Part shown: one piece after another, positions 25,601 to 33,348 of the stretch
Numbering within the stretch: the stretch's first letter is position 1
Layout of the letters: every line of letters begins with the position of its first letter
Assembly (NCBI GenBank): GCA_963802215.1
Contig: CAWDHQ010000001.1
Span: forward strand, 1,612,001-1,676,000
Direction of reading: 5' to 3'
DNA: 64,000 bases
Origin: SHZI01 sp963802215
GTDB lineage: Bacteria; Pseudomonadota; Gammaproteobacteria; Steroidobacterales; GCA-2729495
Notes under the pieces: model-generated
What the model was told of the DNA's origin: nothing
What the model saw: only the letters and a program-made list of their open reading frames with translations
Databases searched by the model: none
Position numbers and translations under genes: made by a program

Positions 25601-26854
25601 CTAGCGCAACACCTCCGCGGCCACGCTCAGGCTCACGCAGAGCCCGACGACCGCCACGGGAGGCACCTTCAGCCGCTCCAGCAGCGCCAGTCCGGCGACG
25701 GCGATGGCAACGTCGGTGCCCGAGCGGATGGCGGTGATCCACACCGGGTCGTAGAGGGCGGCTGCGAGGATGCCGACGACGACCGCGTTGATGCCCGCCA
25801 GCACCGCGCGCATCCGGGGCAGCCCGGCCACCCGGCTCCAGAGCACCGCACCTGCCACCGCGATCAGGAGGCCAGGCAGGAAGATGCCGAGCGTTGCGAT
25901 GGCGGCACCCTGCGCCGGTGACGCGACCGCCGGGCTCGCCGCGCCCAGCCAGGCCGTGAAGGCGAACAGCGGGCCCGGCACCGCCTGGGCCAGCCCGTAG
26001 CCGGTGAGGAAGTCCGCGTCGGAGATCCAGCCGGCGGGTACGAGCGCATCGCGGAGGAGCGGCAGCACCACGTGCCCGCCCCCGAACACCAGTGCACCGG
26101 CGCGGTAGAAGACGTCTGCGAGCGCAACGAGCCCGCGCGGATCCTGCAGGGCCAGCAGTGGCAGGCCCAGCAGCAGCACGATGAACAGCGCCAGTGCCGC
26201 CCACGCCAGGGCCGGGCGGACCGGCACGGCGAGTGCGCCGGACTCGACTGTCGATTGGCGGCACCAGAGCGCACCGAGTACCGCACCCAGTGCGAGCACC
26301 GTGAGCTGCATCGGCGTGCCGCCGACGTAGAGCAGCAGGATCGCGGCACCGCCGGCCAGCGCCTTCGTGACCCGGTCCGGGCAGAAGGTCCGGGCCATGG
26401 TCCACACCGCCTGGGCGACCACCGCCACCGCCACGAGCTTCAGGCCGTGCAGCGCCGCCTGGGCCAACGGCCCCTGCGCCCGTGCCGAGAGCATCGCGCC
26501 GGCGTAGAGCAGCAGGGCCGACGGCAGCGTGAAGCCGGCCCAGGCGGCCAGCGCCCCGGGCCAGCCGGCCCGGTGCAGGCCGACCAGGAAGTTGTACTGG
26601 CTGCTGGCGGGTCCGGGCAGCACCTGGCAGAGGCTGACCAGCCCCGCGTGCTGACCGGCCGTGAGCCAGCGGCGCTGGCGGACGAAGGCATGCTCGAAGT
26701 AACCGATGTGGGCGATGGGTCCGCCAAAGGAGGTCAGGCCCAGCTGCAGTGACGCGAGCAGAACTTCCCAGGCGCGGCGCGGATTGGGTGCCGGTGCTTC
26801 GGTTTCGGAAACCCTTGGCAAGGGCCGGGATTTCCGAAACCGAAGCACCGGCAC
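25601..26854 (-). CDS. chrA: Chromate transporter, ChrA family (two CHR domains)
   Basis: This membrane protein of about 417 residues contains two homologous CHR domains. The first has the family signature 'LGLTSFGGPIAHIGYFEHAFV' and 'LCQVLPGPASSQYNFLVG'; the second has 'VFGGGHVVLPLLRDALVP' and 'GYGLAQAVPGPLFAFTAWLG'. About ten hydrophobic segments are visible. The family exports chromate and gives resistance. The N-terminal ~25 residues (RFRKSRPLPRVSETEAPAP) are encoded by a palindromic repeat, and the start is a GTG inside it, so the true N-terminus is uncertain. It lies 10 bp after the NmrA-type gene and is probably co-transcribed with it. Confidence 0.88.
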   Translation of the reverse strand: MPVLRFRKSRPLPRVSETEAPAPNPRRAWEVLLASLQLGLTSFGGPIAHIGYFEHAFVRQRRWLTAGQHAGLVSLCQVLPGPASSQYNFLVGLHRAGWPGALAAWAGFTLPSALLLYAGAMLSARAQGPLAQAALHGLKLVAVAVVAQAVWTMARTFCPDRVTKALAGGAAILLLYVGGTPMQLTVLALGAVLGALWCRQSTVESGALAVPVRPALAWAALALFIVLLLGLPLLALQDPRGLVALADVFYRAGALVFGGGHVVLPLLRDALVPAGWISDADFLTGYGLAQAVPGPLFAFTAWLGAASPAVASPAQGAAIATLGIFLPGLLIAVAGAVLWSRVAGLPRMRAVLAGINAVVVGILAAALYDPVWITAIRSGTDVAIAVAGLALLERLKVPPVAVVGLCVSLSVAAEVLR

Positions 26855-26856
26855 CC
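26786..26856. repeat. Perfect 26-bp inverted repeat spanning the chrA start
   Basis: Positions 26786-26811 (gggtgccggtgcttcggttt...) are the exact reverse complement of 26831-26856, with a small nested hairpin (ccctt-ggc-aaggg) in the 19-bp loop. The right arm holds the apparent GTG start of chrA and encodes its first residues. A nearly identical arm occurs at 28109-28132. It looks like a dispersed REP-type element that landed between the NmrA gene and chrA. Confidence 0.85.
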
Positions 26857-26863
26857 TACGCCC

Positions 26864-27715
26864 CTACCGGAACAGCGCCACGTGGTCCTGGATGAACTGC
26901 GTCACCGACCGCGGCTCCCGGCCCATCAGCTGCCTGAACGTGTCCGTCGTGTGATCGAGCCCGATCTCGGCGATCTCCCGGAACAGCTCGCAGACGGCGT
27001 TCAGGTGCCAGGGCTCGAGCACGTTCTTCATCCGCTCCCGGAACTGGTCCGTGGGCATCGGCACGTACTCGACGTTCTCGCCCAGCACGGCGGTGAACCG
27101 GTCCGCCACGTCGTGAAAGGTGAGCACCTCGGGGCCGGTGATCTCGTAGCTCCTGCCGGCGTGTCCCTTGCCCATCAGCACCTCGACGCACACGGCGGCG
27201 ATGTCGCGGATGTCCGCCATGCCGGTGGTGCCGTTGCCCATGGGCAGCGAGAACTTCCGGTTGGCCTTGATGCCGGCCGCGCTGGAGAGCAGGTTCTGCA
27301 TGAAGAAGTTGGGCTTCACCATGGTCCAGGAAATGCCCGACGCGCGGATGTGCTCCTCCACAGCCCAGTGGGCCTTCGGGATCGGCGTCTCCGCGTGGGC
27401 GACCGCCTCCATGGAGGACATCTTCACCAGGTGCTGCACGCCGGCCGCGACGGCCAGGTCGGTGAACTGCTTTTCCTGGGCCTCCTGGTTCTTCCCGTTG
27501 GGGAGGGTGAGGAAAGCCTTTTCGGCGCCCTGCAGCGCCCGCTTCACCGTGTCGGCATCGCCCACGTCGCCGACCACCAGCTCCACGCCGGCGACCTTCA
27601 GGTCCGCCGCCTTGGCCTCGTTGCGCACGATGGCCCGCAACTTCCCGCCCTTTTGCAGCAGCTGCCTCGCCGTTTCACCGCCGGTCTTGCCGGTAACGCC
27701 CGTCAACAGAATCAC
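26864..27715 (-). CDS. NmrA/QorB-like NAD(P)H-binding protein (atypical SDR)
   Basis: This 283-residue protein has the extended-SDR nucleotide site at the N-terminus ('ILLTGVTGKTGGETARQLL'), then 'VELVVGDVGDADTVKRALQGAEKAFLTLP' typical of NmrA/QorB proteins, and lacks the YxxxK catalytic pair. Members either act as quinone or azo reductases or as redox sensors. It precedes chrA by 10 bp, which suggests a redox or chromate-stress role, but this is inferred from position. Start ATG 27715. Confidence 0.88.
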   Translation of the reverse strand: MILLTGVTGKTGGETARQLLQKGGKLRAIVRNEAKAADLKVAGVELVVGDVGDADTVKRALQGAEKAFLTLPNGKNQEAQEKQFTDLAVAAGVQHLVKMSSMEAVAHAETPIPKAHWAVEEHIRASGISWTMVKPNFFMQNLLSSAAGIKANRKFSLPMGNGTTGMADIRDIAAVCVEVLMGKGHAGRSYEITGPEVLTFHDVADRFTAVLGENVEYVPMPTDQFRERMKNVLEPWHLNAVCELFREIAEIGLDHTTDTFRQLMGREPRSVTQFIQDHVALFR

Positions 27716-27818
27716 CCGATTTCTCCAGAATGTCGGCAGAAATGGAGCCTACCCCGGAACGTCCCTTGCCGGTAGCGTGGACCACGCCCTTCCAGCGGAC
27801 TCGACCACGAGGTGCCCC

Positions 27819-28088
27819 TTGGACTACCTCTACTCACTGTATGATGCGCTCGTCAGCATCCACGTGCCGAACGACAAGTCGCGGGCCGTAGTCGATGCGA
27901 TGGAGCGGGACATGGCAACCACGATAGCGACGAAGGCGGACGTGCAGATATTACGATCCGAGCTGCACCAGGAGTGCGCCCTGATCCGCAAGGACATGGA
28001 ACTCCTGTCCACCAACATGACCGTGCGCCTGGGCTCGATGCTGATGCTCGGACTCGGCCTGCTGTTCGCTGCCTTGAAGCTGACCTAG
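27819..28088 (+). CDS. Small DUF1640-like coiled-coil/membrane-anchor protein
   Basis: This 89-residue protein is read from TTG 27819, which has GAGG 6 bp upstream. The N-terminal 'LDYLYSLYDALVSIHVPNDK' is followed by a helix 'AVVDAMERDMATTIATKADV', a short coiled coil and the C-terminal membrane segment 'VRLGSMLMLGLGLLFAALKL'. It resembles DUF1640/CCDC90-type small proteins, with the coiled coil ending at a single C-terminal transmembrane helix. A close paralogue lies at 36446-36886 with the same ends but a longer, repeat-expanded coil. No ATG precedes it in a plausible position. Function unknown. Confidence 0.7.
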   Translation: MDYLYSLYDALVSIHVPNDKSRAVVDAMERDMATTIATKADVQILRSELHQECALIRKDMELLSTNMTVRLGSMLMLGLGLLFAALKLT

Positions 28089-28108
28089 GCCGCGCGAGAC
28101 CGCCTGGC

Positions 28109-28132
28109 TTTCCGTAACCGAAGCACCGGCAC
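28109..28132. repeat. Dispersed copy of the chrA-linked repeat arm
   Basis: The 24 bases beginning tttccgtaaccgaag match 26831-26854 with one mismatch (a to t at position 7). This copy stands alone, without the partner arm, between the small coiled-coil gene and the PLC/barrel gene. It shows the element is dispersed rather than private to chrA. Confidence 0.75.
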
Positions 28133-28150
28133 GACAACTTACCCCGGCTC

Positions 28151-30163
28151 TCAGTAGTACCGGCGCCAGTCGAAGATCAGCCGCACCCCGAACGAGTAGA
28201 TCGTATCGAGCTCCACTCCCGGCGCACCCACGGGCCAGGTCACCGTGGTGCTCTGCGTTACGTCGGCGCCGGCAAATAACTGCACCAGGATCGCGGAGCT
28301 CTGCTTGGTGTCGAACGCCCGGTAGGGACGGAACTCCAGGACCGGCAGGTCGAAGTAGACCGACTTGTAATCCACCACTGTCGGCTCGCCATCCGGTGGC
28401 ACGCCCGGCACGACCGTCGAGTTCTCCAGCCCATAGCCGTAGAAGGTGGCGCCGAGTTCCCGCCCGAGCACGAACTGGAAGCGCCCGATCCGCGTCTCCC
28501 ACCCGTTCTGCCAGGGAATCAGTCCACCGTTGCTGGCGGTGACCGCGATGCCGGTGTAGGCATCGGGCGAGAAGAAGTACATGGGCGAGAGCAACAACAG
28601 GTCACCCGGCACCAGGTAGAACGGCATGCGCACGCGGGTGGAGATGCCGAAGCGCGACCGGACGGCCGCCACGCCCCCCGCGGCGCTTACGCCGGATGAC
28701 GAATCCGGCAGGTCATTGGTCGAATCGGTGTTGCCGTGCAAGCCGATCGACGCGAACACCAGCCCATCGCCCGATTGCCCCAGCACGCCATCCAGGCCCA
28801 GGCCCGCGCGGAAGGACAGGTCGGCGCCGAAGATCGCGCCGTCGTCGGCCACCTCCGGCACGTAACCGCCGTCGACGGTGCGCGCCTCCATGGACCCGGC
28901 AAAACCCAGGAACGGGCCTACCTCGGCGCGAAACCGCGGCATGGCGCCCAGGCCCGGGCTGAGACCCGGCACCGGCGTCGTGCGGAGGACCTCGACGGCC
29001 TGCACGAAGGCCTCCGGGGTCGCCTGCTGGCCCGGGTCCCGTTGCGGCATGAGGGTGCTCTGGCACACGTCGAAGGGGTCTGGCGCCCCGGGCGCCGCGG
29101 CCGCGTACGGGATCCGGGAAGGAACGTCCCGGCCGGACGCGTGGTCAATCACCTGCTCCAGGCTGGCACGCACGGCCGCGGCGGTGATCTGCGCGTCCTC
29201 CGGCCGCATGTGCGCGTCACCCATCAGCACGACGGACTGGCCGCTGCGTTCCCAGGTGAAGGCCTCCAGCCCTGCCTCGTTGTAGTAGTCGTGGGTGCCC
29301 TTGCGCTGGGATACGTCGCCCCAGGTCCCGGCGACGTGGCCGGCGGCATAGGCATCCTCCAGGAAGTGCAGCGCGAAGGCCTCGTCGGCCAGCATCGCGC
29401 GGGCCAGTGCCTGCCGTTCGGCCGACTCGAGGTCTTCCGTGGCCAGCCGTGTGGCCTTCTGCAGGGCACTCAGGTGAATCCACGCATACACGCCGACCGC
29501 GCTGATCTCGGAACCCGGCGTGAGCGTCAGCTGGGCGTACTCCTTGCCCGTGATGTCCGGCCGTGGCCGCGCCAGGAGGAAGTGAGCGTTACTGGACCCG
29601 GCCCGGGTCGCATAGTCGACGTCGGCCCGCTGCAGGTGGGTGTCGGCCGTCCGGAGGGAGTTGATGCGCTCGGCACGCAGCGCCTGGTCCTGCATCCTCC
29701 GCCGCGCGTCGCCGACGAAATCATAATCGCCGCGGGTCCGTTCCACCGGCGGCGTGACCGGAATCTTCGCGAGATCCACCTTCAGCCGGGCCGCCACGTC
29801 CGCGACCTCCAGGATCCAGTCCGAGTCCAGGGCGTTGCCGAGCATCTCCTCGCTGGAGCAGGAATGGTCGCCGGCAATCGCGGGCAACGCCGCCCAGTCG
29901 ATGCACCCGGGCGCTAGCCCCTGGGCCGTATCCGCCGCGGCCTCGCACAGCCGCCCTTCCCGGCCCGTGCGCGCCGCCTCCCAGTATTCCTCGAACAGCG
30001 CCCGCCGCTCCGGGTCGAGCTGCCCGACGGCCAGGACGGCGATGTCGCGGTGTTCGGGATAGACCCAGGCGTGGGCCGGGCCCGCCGTGCCGGCGAGGAT
30101 CAGGATCGCGGCCCGGACCAGCCCGGTCACGTCCGGAAACAATCGCCTATTTTCCCCGGGCAT
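28151..30163 (-). CDS. Exported phospholipase C/S1-P1 nuclease-like domain with C-terminal barrel-like region
   Basis: This 670-residue protein has a signal-like N-terminus (AAILILAGTAGPAHAW). The first ~330 residues are helical with candidate zinc-ligand segments WVYPEHRDIAVLA, GDHSCSSEEML and ALHFLEDAYAAGHVAG; the last (HFLEDxxxxGH) is characteristic of the zinc-dependent phospholipase C / S1-P1 nuclease fold. The last ~250 residues are strand-rich, alternate hydrophobic and polar residues, and end in an aromatic (IFDWRRYY), like an outer-membrane barrel. I infer a lytic or nuclease domain anchored at the outer membrane. It overlaps the upstream lipoprotein hydrolase gene by 17 bp. Confidence 0.65.
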   Translation of the reverse strand: MPGENRRLFPDVTGLVRAAILILAGTAGPAHAWVYPEHRDIAVLAVGQLDPERRALFEEYWEAARTGREGRLCEAAADTAQGLAPGCIDWAALPAIAGDHSCSSEEMLGNALDSDWILEVADVAARLKVDLAKIPVTPPVERTRGDYDFVGDARRRMQDQALRAERINSLRTADTHLQRADVDYATRAGSSNAHFLLARPRPDITGKEYAQLTLTPGSEISAVGVYAWIHLSALQKATRLATEDLESAERQALARAMLADEAFALHFLEDAYAAGHVAGTWGDVSQRKGTHDYYNEAGLEAFTWERSGQSVVLMGDAHMRPEDAQITAAAVRASLEQVIDHASGRDVPSRIPYAAAAPGAPDPFDVCQSTLMPQRDPGQQATPEAFVQAVEVLRTTPVPGLSPGLGAMPRFRAEVGPFLGFAGSMEARTVDGGYVPEVADDGAIFGADLSFRAGLGLDGVLGQSGDGLVFASIGLHGNTDSTNDLPDSSSGVSAAGGVAAVRSRFGISTRVRMPFYLVPGDLLLLSPMYFFSPDAYTGIAVTASNGGLIPWQNGWETRIGRFQFVLGRELGATFYGYGLENSTVVPGVPPDGEPTVVDYKSVYFDLPVLEFRPYRAFDTKQSSAILVQLFAGADVTQSTTVTWPVGAPGVELDTIYSFGVRLIFDWRRYY

Positions 30164-31250
30164 CTAGATCTTCCTCGATGAAGCGCAGGACGGCTTCCAG
30201 GAATGCCTCGCGGGGATAGTCATTCTCGGTAACGAACAGCGAGCCGATCGTCGTGTGGCTCCGCGCGACCGGCACGGCGATCGCCCAGTGGTCCGCGTTG
30301 ATGTATCCCACCAGTGTCGAACCGGGAATGACCTGGTCGTAGAAGATCACCTGGCTGTCGTTCCGCCCGTCGATCCTGCCGAGCTTCTTCGCGCTCGACC
30401 GCAGCACCGACGAAATGCGCCCGGGCTCCGGCAAGGTCACGACCGAATAGGCCGGCACTCCAGCCGGCAGCGGGTGCTCCGCGAGCCAGGCGCGGCGCAC
30501 GTTTGGGCGCAGGCTCTCCACCCCGCCGCCGTCGCCGGAATCGCAGGTCGCACCGGGAAAGTGGCGCAGCATGTCCGCCTGGTACTGCTCCGAATCGTTG
30601 GCCAGCGGCGAGCCGCCCACCGCGCCAGCCACGCTCAGCACCGCAGCGACACGTTCCCGGATCTCGGGATAGCCGGCGATCGCCTCGAGCACGTCGGGCG
30701 TGCCCTTCGAGTAGCCCACCAGCACCAGGCGCGGCGCACCCGGGCCCAGGTCCATGGCCATGACGGCATCGCGGATCTGGCGTGCGTTGCGCGCGGTGCC
30801 GGACAGCGCATCCACGGTGATCAGCTGCTGGTCGTAGCCGTACTTCCGCAGGTGCGCGGCGACCGTCCCGGGCGGTTGCAGCCACTCGGCGAAGCATTCA
30901 TAGCCGATCCCCGGCACCACGGCAGCCACCAGCCGCCGTGGCGATGCCCCGAGTGGCACCGGCGCTCCCTGGCCGGTGCCCGCGGGCTCACTGCCGAGCC
31001 GGGTCAGGGCCTCGTCGCAGGGCCGGTGGTCGGGGACTTCGCCGGCCCGTGCGTCGAGCACCGCGCAGTAGACCTCGCGGAACCGTGCGCGCTGGTCGGT
31101 GACGCCGGCCTGCGCCGCCGGCGCGAGCACCAGCGGTGGCGCGTCGGTCGAGAATGGCACCAGGGGGGAACCCGCGCAGCCGGCAATCGCCAGGCTGGCA
31201 GCGGCCACTCGGGCCCGGATCACGAATCCGGTGGCTACAGGCTCTTGCAC
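30147..31250 (-). CDS. Alpha/beta-hydrolase-like lipoprotein
   Basis: This protein of about 367 residues has a lipobox (AAASLAIAGCAGS), so it is a lipoprotein, most likely at the outer membrane or the periplasmic face. The hydrolase core shows the nucleophile elbow 'LVLVGYSKGTPDVLEAI' (Ser in GYSKG) and a candidate His near the C-terminus ('INADHWAIAVPVA'). The start is uncertain, a GTG at 31250 or a nearby codon. It overlaps the PLC/barrel gene by 17 bp, so both are translated together and may form an envelope lipolytic pair. The substrate is unknown. Confidence 0.75.
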   Translation of the reverse strand: MQEPVATGFVIRARVAAASLAIAGCAGSPLVPFSTDAPPLVLAPAAQAGVTDQRARFREVYCAVLDARAGEVPDHRPCDEALTRLGSEPAGTGQGAPVPLGASPRRLVAAVVPGIGYECFAEWLQPPGTVAAHLRKYGYDQQLITVDALSGTARNARQIRDAVMAMDLGPGAPRLVLVGYSKGTPDVLEAIAGYPEIRERVAAVLSVAGAVGGSPLANDSEQYQADMLRHFPGATCDSGDGGGVESLRPNVRRAWLAEHPLPAGVPAYSVVTLPEPGRISSVLRSSAKKLGRIDGRNDSQVIFYDQVIPGSTLVGYINADHWAIAVPVARSHTTIGSLFVTENDYPREAFLEAVLRFIEEDLDARGK

Positions 31251-31302
31251 TGGACTACCCTCCGGCTGACAGCCGGAGCGTAGCGCTGTGGATCACGGGT
31301 GG

Positions 31303-31490
31303 CTAGGCCGCGAGCGTGATGACTCCCAGGTAGGGACTGTCCGCACCCAGCTCGAAGGCCAGCGACCCGCGGCCCGCTGACCCCGAAGTCACCTCGACCT
31401 CGTACCGCCGCTGTTGGGCTCGAGCCTGTCGAAGCGGAACTCGCCGAAGGTGTCGGTCGTCGTGCGCGCCACCTCGCTGATGCGAGCGGG
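31303..31490 (-). pseudogene. Frameshifted relic of a transhydroxylase small-subunit C-terminal domain
   Basis: Reading the minus strand gives 'ISEVARTTTDTFGEFRFDRLEPNS' in one frame and, after a 1-nt deletion near 31412, 'YEVEVTSGSAGRGSLAFELGADSPYLGVITLAA' followed by TAG in the next. This matches the end of the intact small subunit at 32500 ('REIARAITDTFGEWKIDRLEPGS', then 'GRFSLPFDMGSESRYLGVMKLA'). Only the C-terminal beta domain remains, starting right after the stop of the membrane protein gene at 31493. It looks like the scar of a lost second small-subunit gene. Confidence 0.8.
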
Positions 31491-31492
31491 CT

Positions 31493-32404
31493 TCAGCCGG
31501 GAGTGCCCGGGCGGGTGATCCGGCGCCGGGGCATGACGACGGCCAGAATTGCCGCCAGCACGAAGGCGCCAAGCACCAGGCTCATCTCGAGAACGTACTC
31601 GGTTGGTTTCGACCAGAACTCGTCGTAGAGACCCCATTCATGGGCAATCTCCACACTGATCCAGAACAGGCCCGCGGTGGGAATCGCATACCGGATGCCG
31701 GCCATGATGCGGGTGAACCTCGCCAGTCGCAGCAGCAGGTAGAACGTCCAGACAATCAGCCCGAAGCTCAGGACATACGTGACCGGATGATGGCTGCCGA
31801 GGAAGCGCGGGTCCACGAGAAACAGAGAGACGGCGTAGCAGAACCAGATGACGTACAGAACCTCGAGAAACGTGATCCGCGCGAAATTCCGTTCGCTGGC
31901 TGACACCGGGCGCCCCACGTCGAACCGGCAGGCGCGCTGTATCCACAGGAAGGCATTGCATCGTGTGTCGCGATTGAAGACCAGGACAGGCAGCGTCGCC
32001 ATCAACAGCCCGATCGTGCCCTGCACGAACAGGATGCTTGGCGAGAGCACGGGCTCGCCGTCGATGACCAGGGGCCCCATGTTCATGTAGTCGGGGTTGA
32101 AGCGGAACGCGAGCTCGATCCAGCCGCTCCAGACCATGTGCGCGGCGAGGAATCCAAGCCAGGTACCGAGCGTCTCCGAGTTCCGTACGATGCCGTACAT
32201 GAGCATCGCGATGGCCACGGCACCGATCCCGAGGCTCACGGCTGCCTCAGACACCGATCCGAATACGTCCATCACGATCGAGAGGACGCTGTGCATGAGC
32301 GGCACGATGCCGAGTACGGCGACGAATGCGAAAATGCCGACGAATGGCGGCGCGTAGAGACGGGCGAGGAAAGCCGGCGGGGCGAGTGGAACCGGCGTGG
32401 TCAT
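31493..32404 (-). CDS. Polytopic membrane protein of the transhydroxylase-like operon
   Basis: This 303-residue protein has seven or so hydrophobic segments ('FVGIFAFVAVLGIVPLMHSV', 'AVSLGIGAVAIAMLMYGIV', 'FLEVLYVIWFCYAVSLFLV', 'VTYVLSFGLIVWTFYLLLRL', 'MSLVLGAFVLAAILAVVMP'). The ATG at 32404 follows GGGGGA; the open frame runs further upstream but only as an alternative reading of the small-subunit gene. I do not recognise the family. It follows the small subunit by 95 bp on the same strand, so it may anchor the enzyme, transfer electrons to the quinone pool or transport the aromatic substrate. All three ideas are inferred from context. Confidence 0.75.
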   Translation of the reverse strand: MTTPVPLAPPAFLARLYAPPFVGIFAFVAVLGIVPLMHSVLSIVMDVFGSVSEAAVSLGIGAVAIAMLMYGIVRNSETLGTWLGFLAAHMVWSGWIELAFRFNPDYMNMGPLVIDGEPVLSPSILFVQGTIGLLMATLPVLVFNRDTRCNAFLWIQRACRFDVGRPVSASERNFARITFLEVLYVIWFCYAVSLFLVDPRFLGSHHPVTYVLSFGLIVWTFYLLLRLARFTRIMAGIRYAIPTAGLFWISVEIAHEWGLYDEFWSKPTEYVLEMSLVLGAFVLAAILAVVMPRRRITRPGTPG

Positions 32405-32499
32405 CGGCGTGTCCCCCTGGTGCGATGATGCCGACTGTGGCACAAGGCCGTGCTGCGATGCTAGCAGCGCGCCCGGGCCAGTCAAGCCAGCGCCGGGGA

Positions 32500-33348
32500 C
32501 TACGTGGCCAGTTTCATGACTCCCAGGTAACGGCTCTCGCTGCCCATGTCGAACGGCAGCGAGAAGCGTCCCGCCGCACCGGTGGCTTCCACCACGTAGC
32601 CGCGGCTGCCCGGCTCCAGCCGGTCGATCTTCCACTCGCCGAAGGTATCGGTGATTGCCCGTGCGATCTCGCGGCCCTCCTGCTTCAGCACCACGGTGGC
32701 ACCCGCGGCGCACTCCTCCACGCCGTTCACGTCCTTCACCACGGACCCGCCGACGAAGCACTTCGTCATGAGGTGCAGATTCCTGTAGTAGATCCGCGGC
32801 TTTGTTTTCAGCTCGGGCTGCAGGACCTCGAGCCCCTCCGTCGCGGTCATCCGCTGCATCTCCGCATCCTCGACCTTCACGGACCGGAAGACGCCCATGG
32901 CACAGCTCTGCTCCGCCCGGGTCTTCGTCCAGCCCTCGTCCAGCAGGTGCGCGTCGAAGATCCAGGCCTGGGGGATCTGCAGCTCCTCGTTCCAGGAGAC
33001 CGCGCCGTAGGGGCAGGCGTCCACGATCTGCTTCTGCCCCTTCGACTTCACGGGATCGATGATCACGATGCCGTCGGGGCGCTTGGTGATGGCGCCGTTC
33101 TTCGCCGCTTTCATGCAGGGTGCATCGTCGCAGTGGTTGCACATCACGGGCATGAAGTGCGCGTCGACCACGGGATAGCTGCCTCGCTCCCTGCGCTCGA
33201 TCTCCAGCCAGTTGTGCCCCTGGGGCGGCTGCGGGGCGGCGTAGCCGGGGATGTCGTTGCCGATGTGCTCGTCCTTCACCGCCAGGAAGCAGCCCCGGCA
33301 GTTGTCGCACTTCGCGACATCGACGATCAGGTTCCATTTACTGGCCAT
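32500..33348 (-). CDS. Transhydroxylase-like molybdoenzyme small (iron-sulfur) subunit
   Basis: This 282-residue protein has an N-terminal ferredoxin region with cysteine clusters 'KCDNCRGCFLAVKDEHIG', 'MCNHCDDAPCMKAAKNG' and 'IVDACPYGAVSW', plus a later 'SCAMGVF', enough for several [4Fe-4S] clusters. The C-terminal ~75 residues form a separate transthyretin/carboxypeptidase-regulatory-like beta domain ('GATVVLKQEGREIARAITDT...'). This arrangement is distinctive for the small subunit of Pelobacter pyrogallol-phloroglucinol transhydroxylase and related resorcinol hydroxylases. It overlaps the large-subunit gene by 11 bp. It carries electrons to the molybdenum site, possibly in the cytosol since no signal is present. 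Confidence 0.88.
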   Translation of the reverse strand: MASKWNLIVDVAKCDNCRGCFLAVKDEHIGNDIPGYAAPQPPQGHNWLEIERRERGSYPVVDAHFMPVMCNHCDDAPCMKAAKNGAITKRPDGIVIIDPVKSKGQKQIVDACPYGAVSWNEELQIPQAWIFDAHLLDEGWTKTRAEQSCAMGVFRSVKVEDAEMQRMTATEGLEVLQPELKTKPRIYYRNLHLMTKCFVGGSVVKDVNGVEECAAGATVVLKQEGREIARAITDTFGEWKIDRLEPGSRGYVVEATGAAGRFSLPFDMGSESRYLGVMKLAT

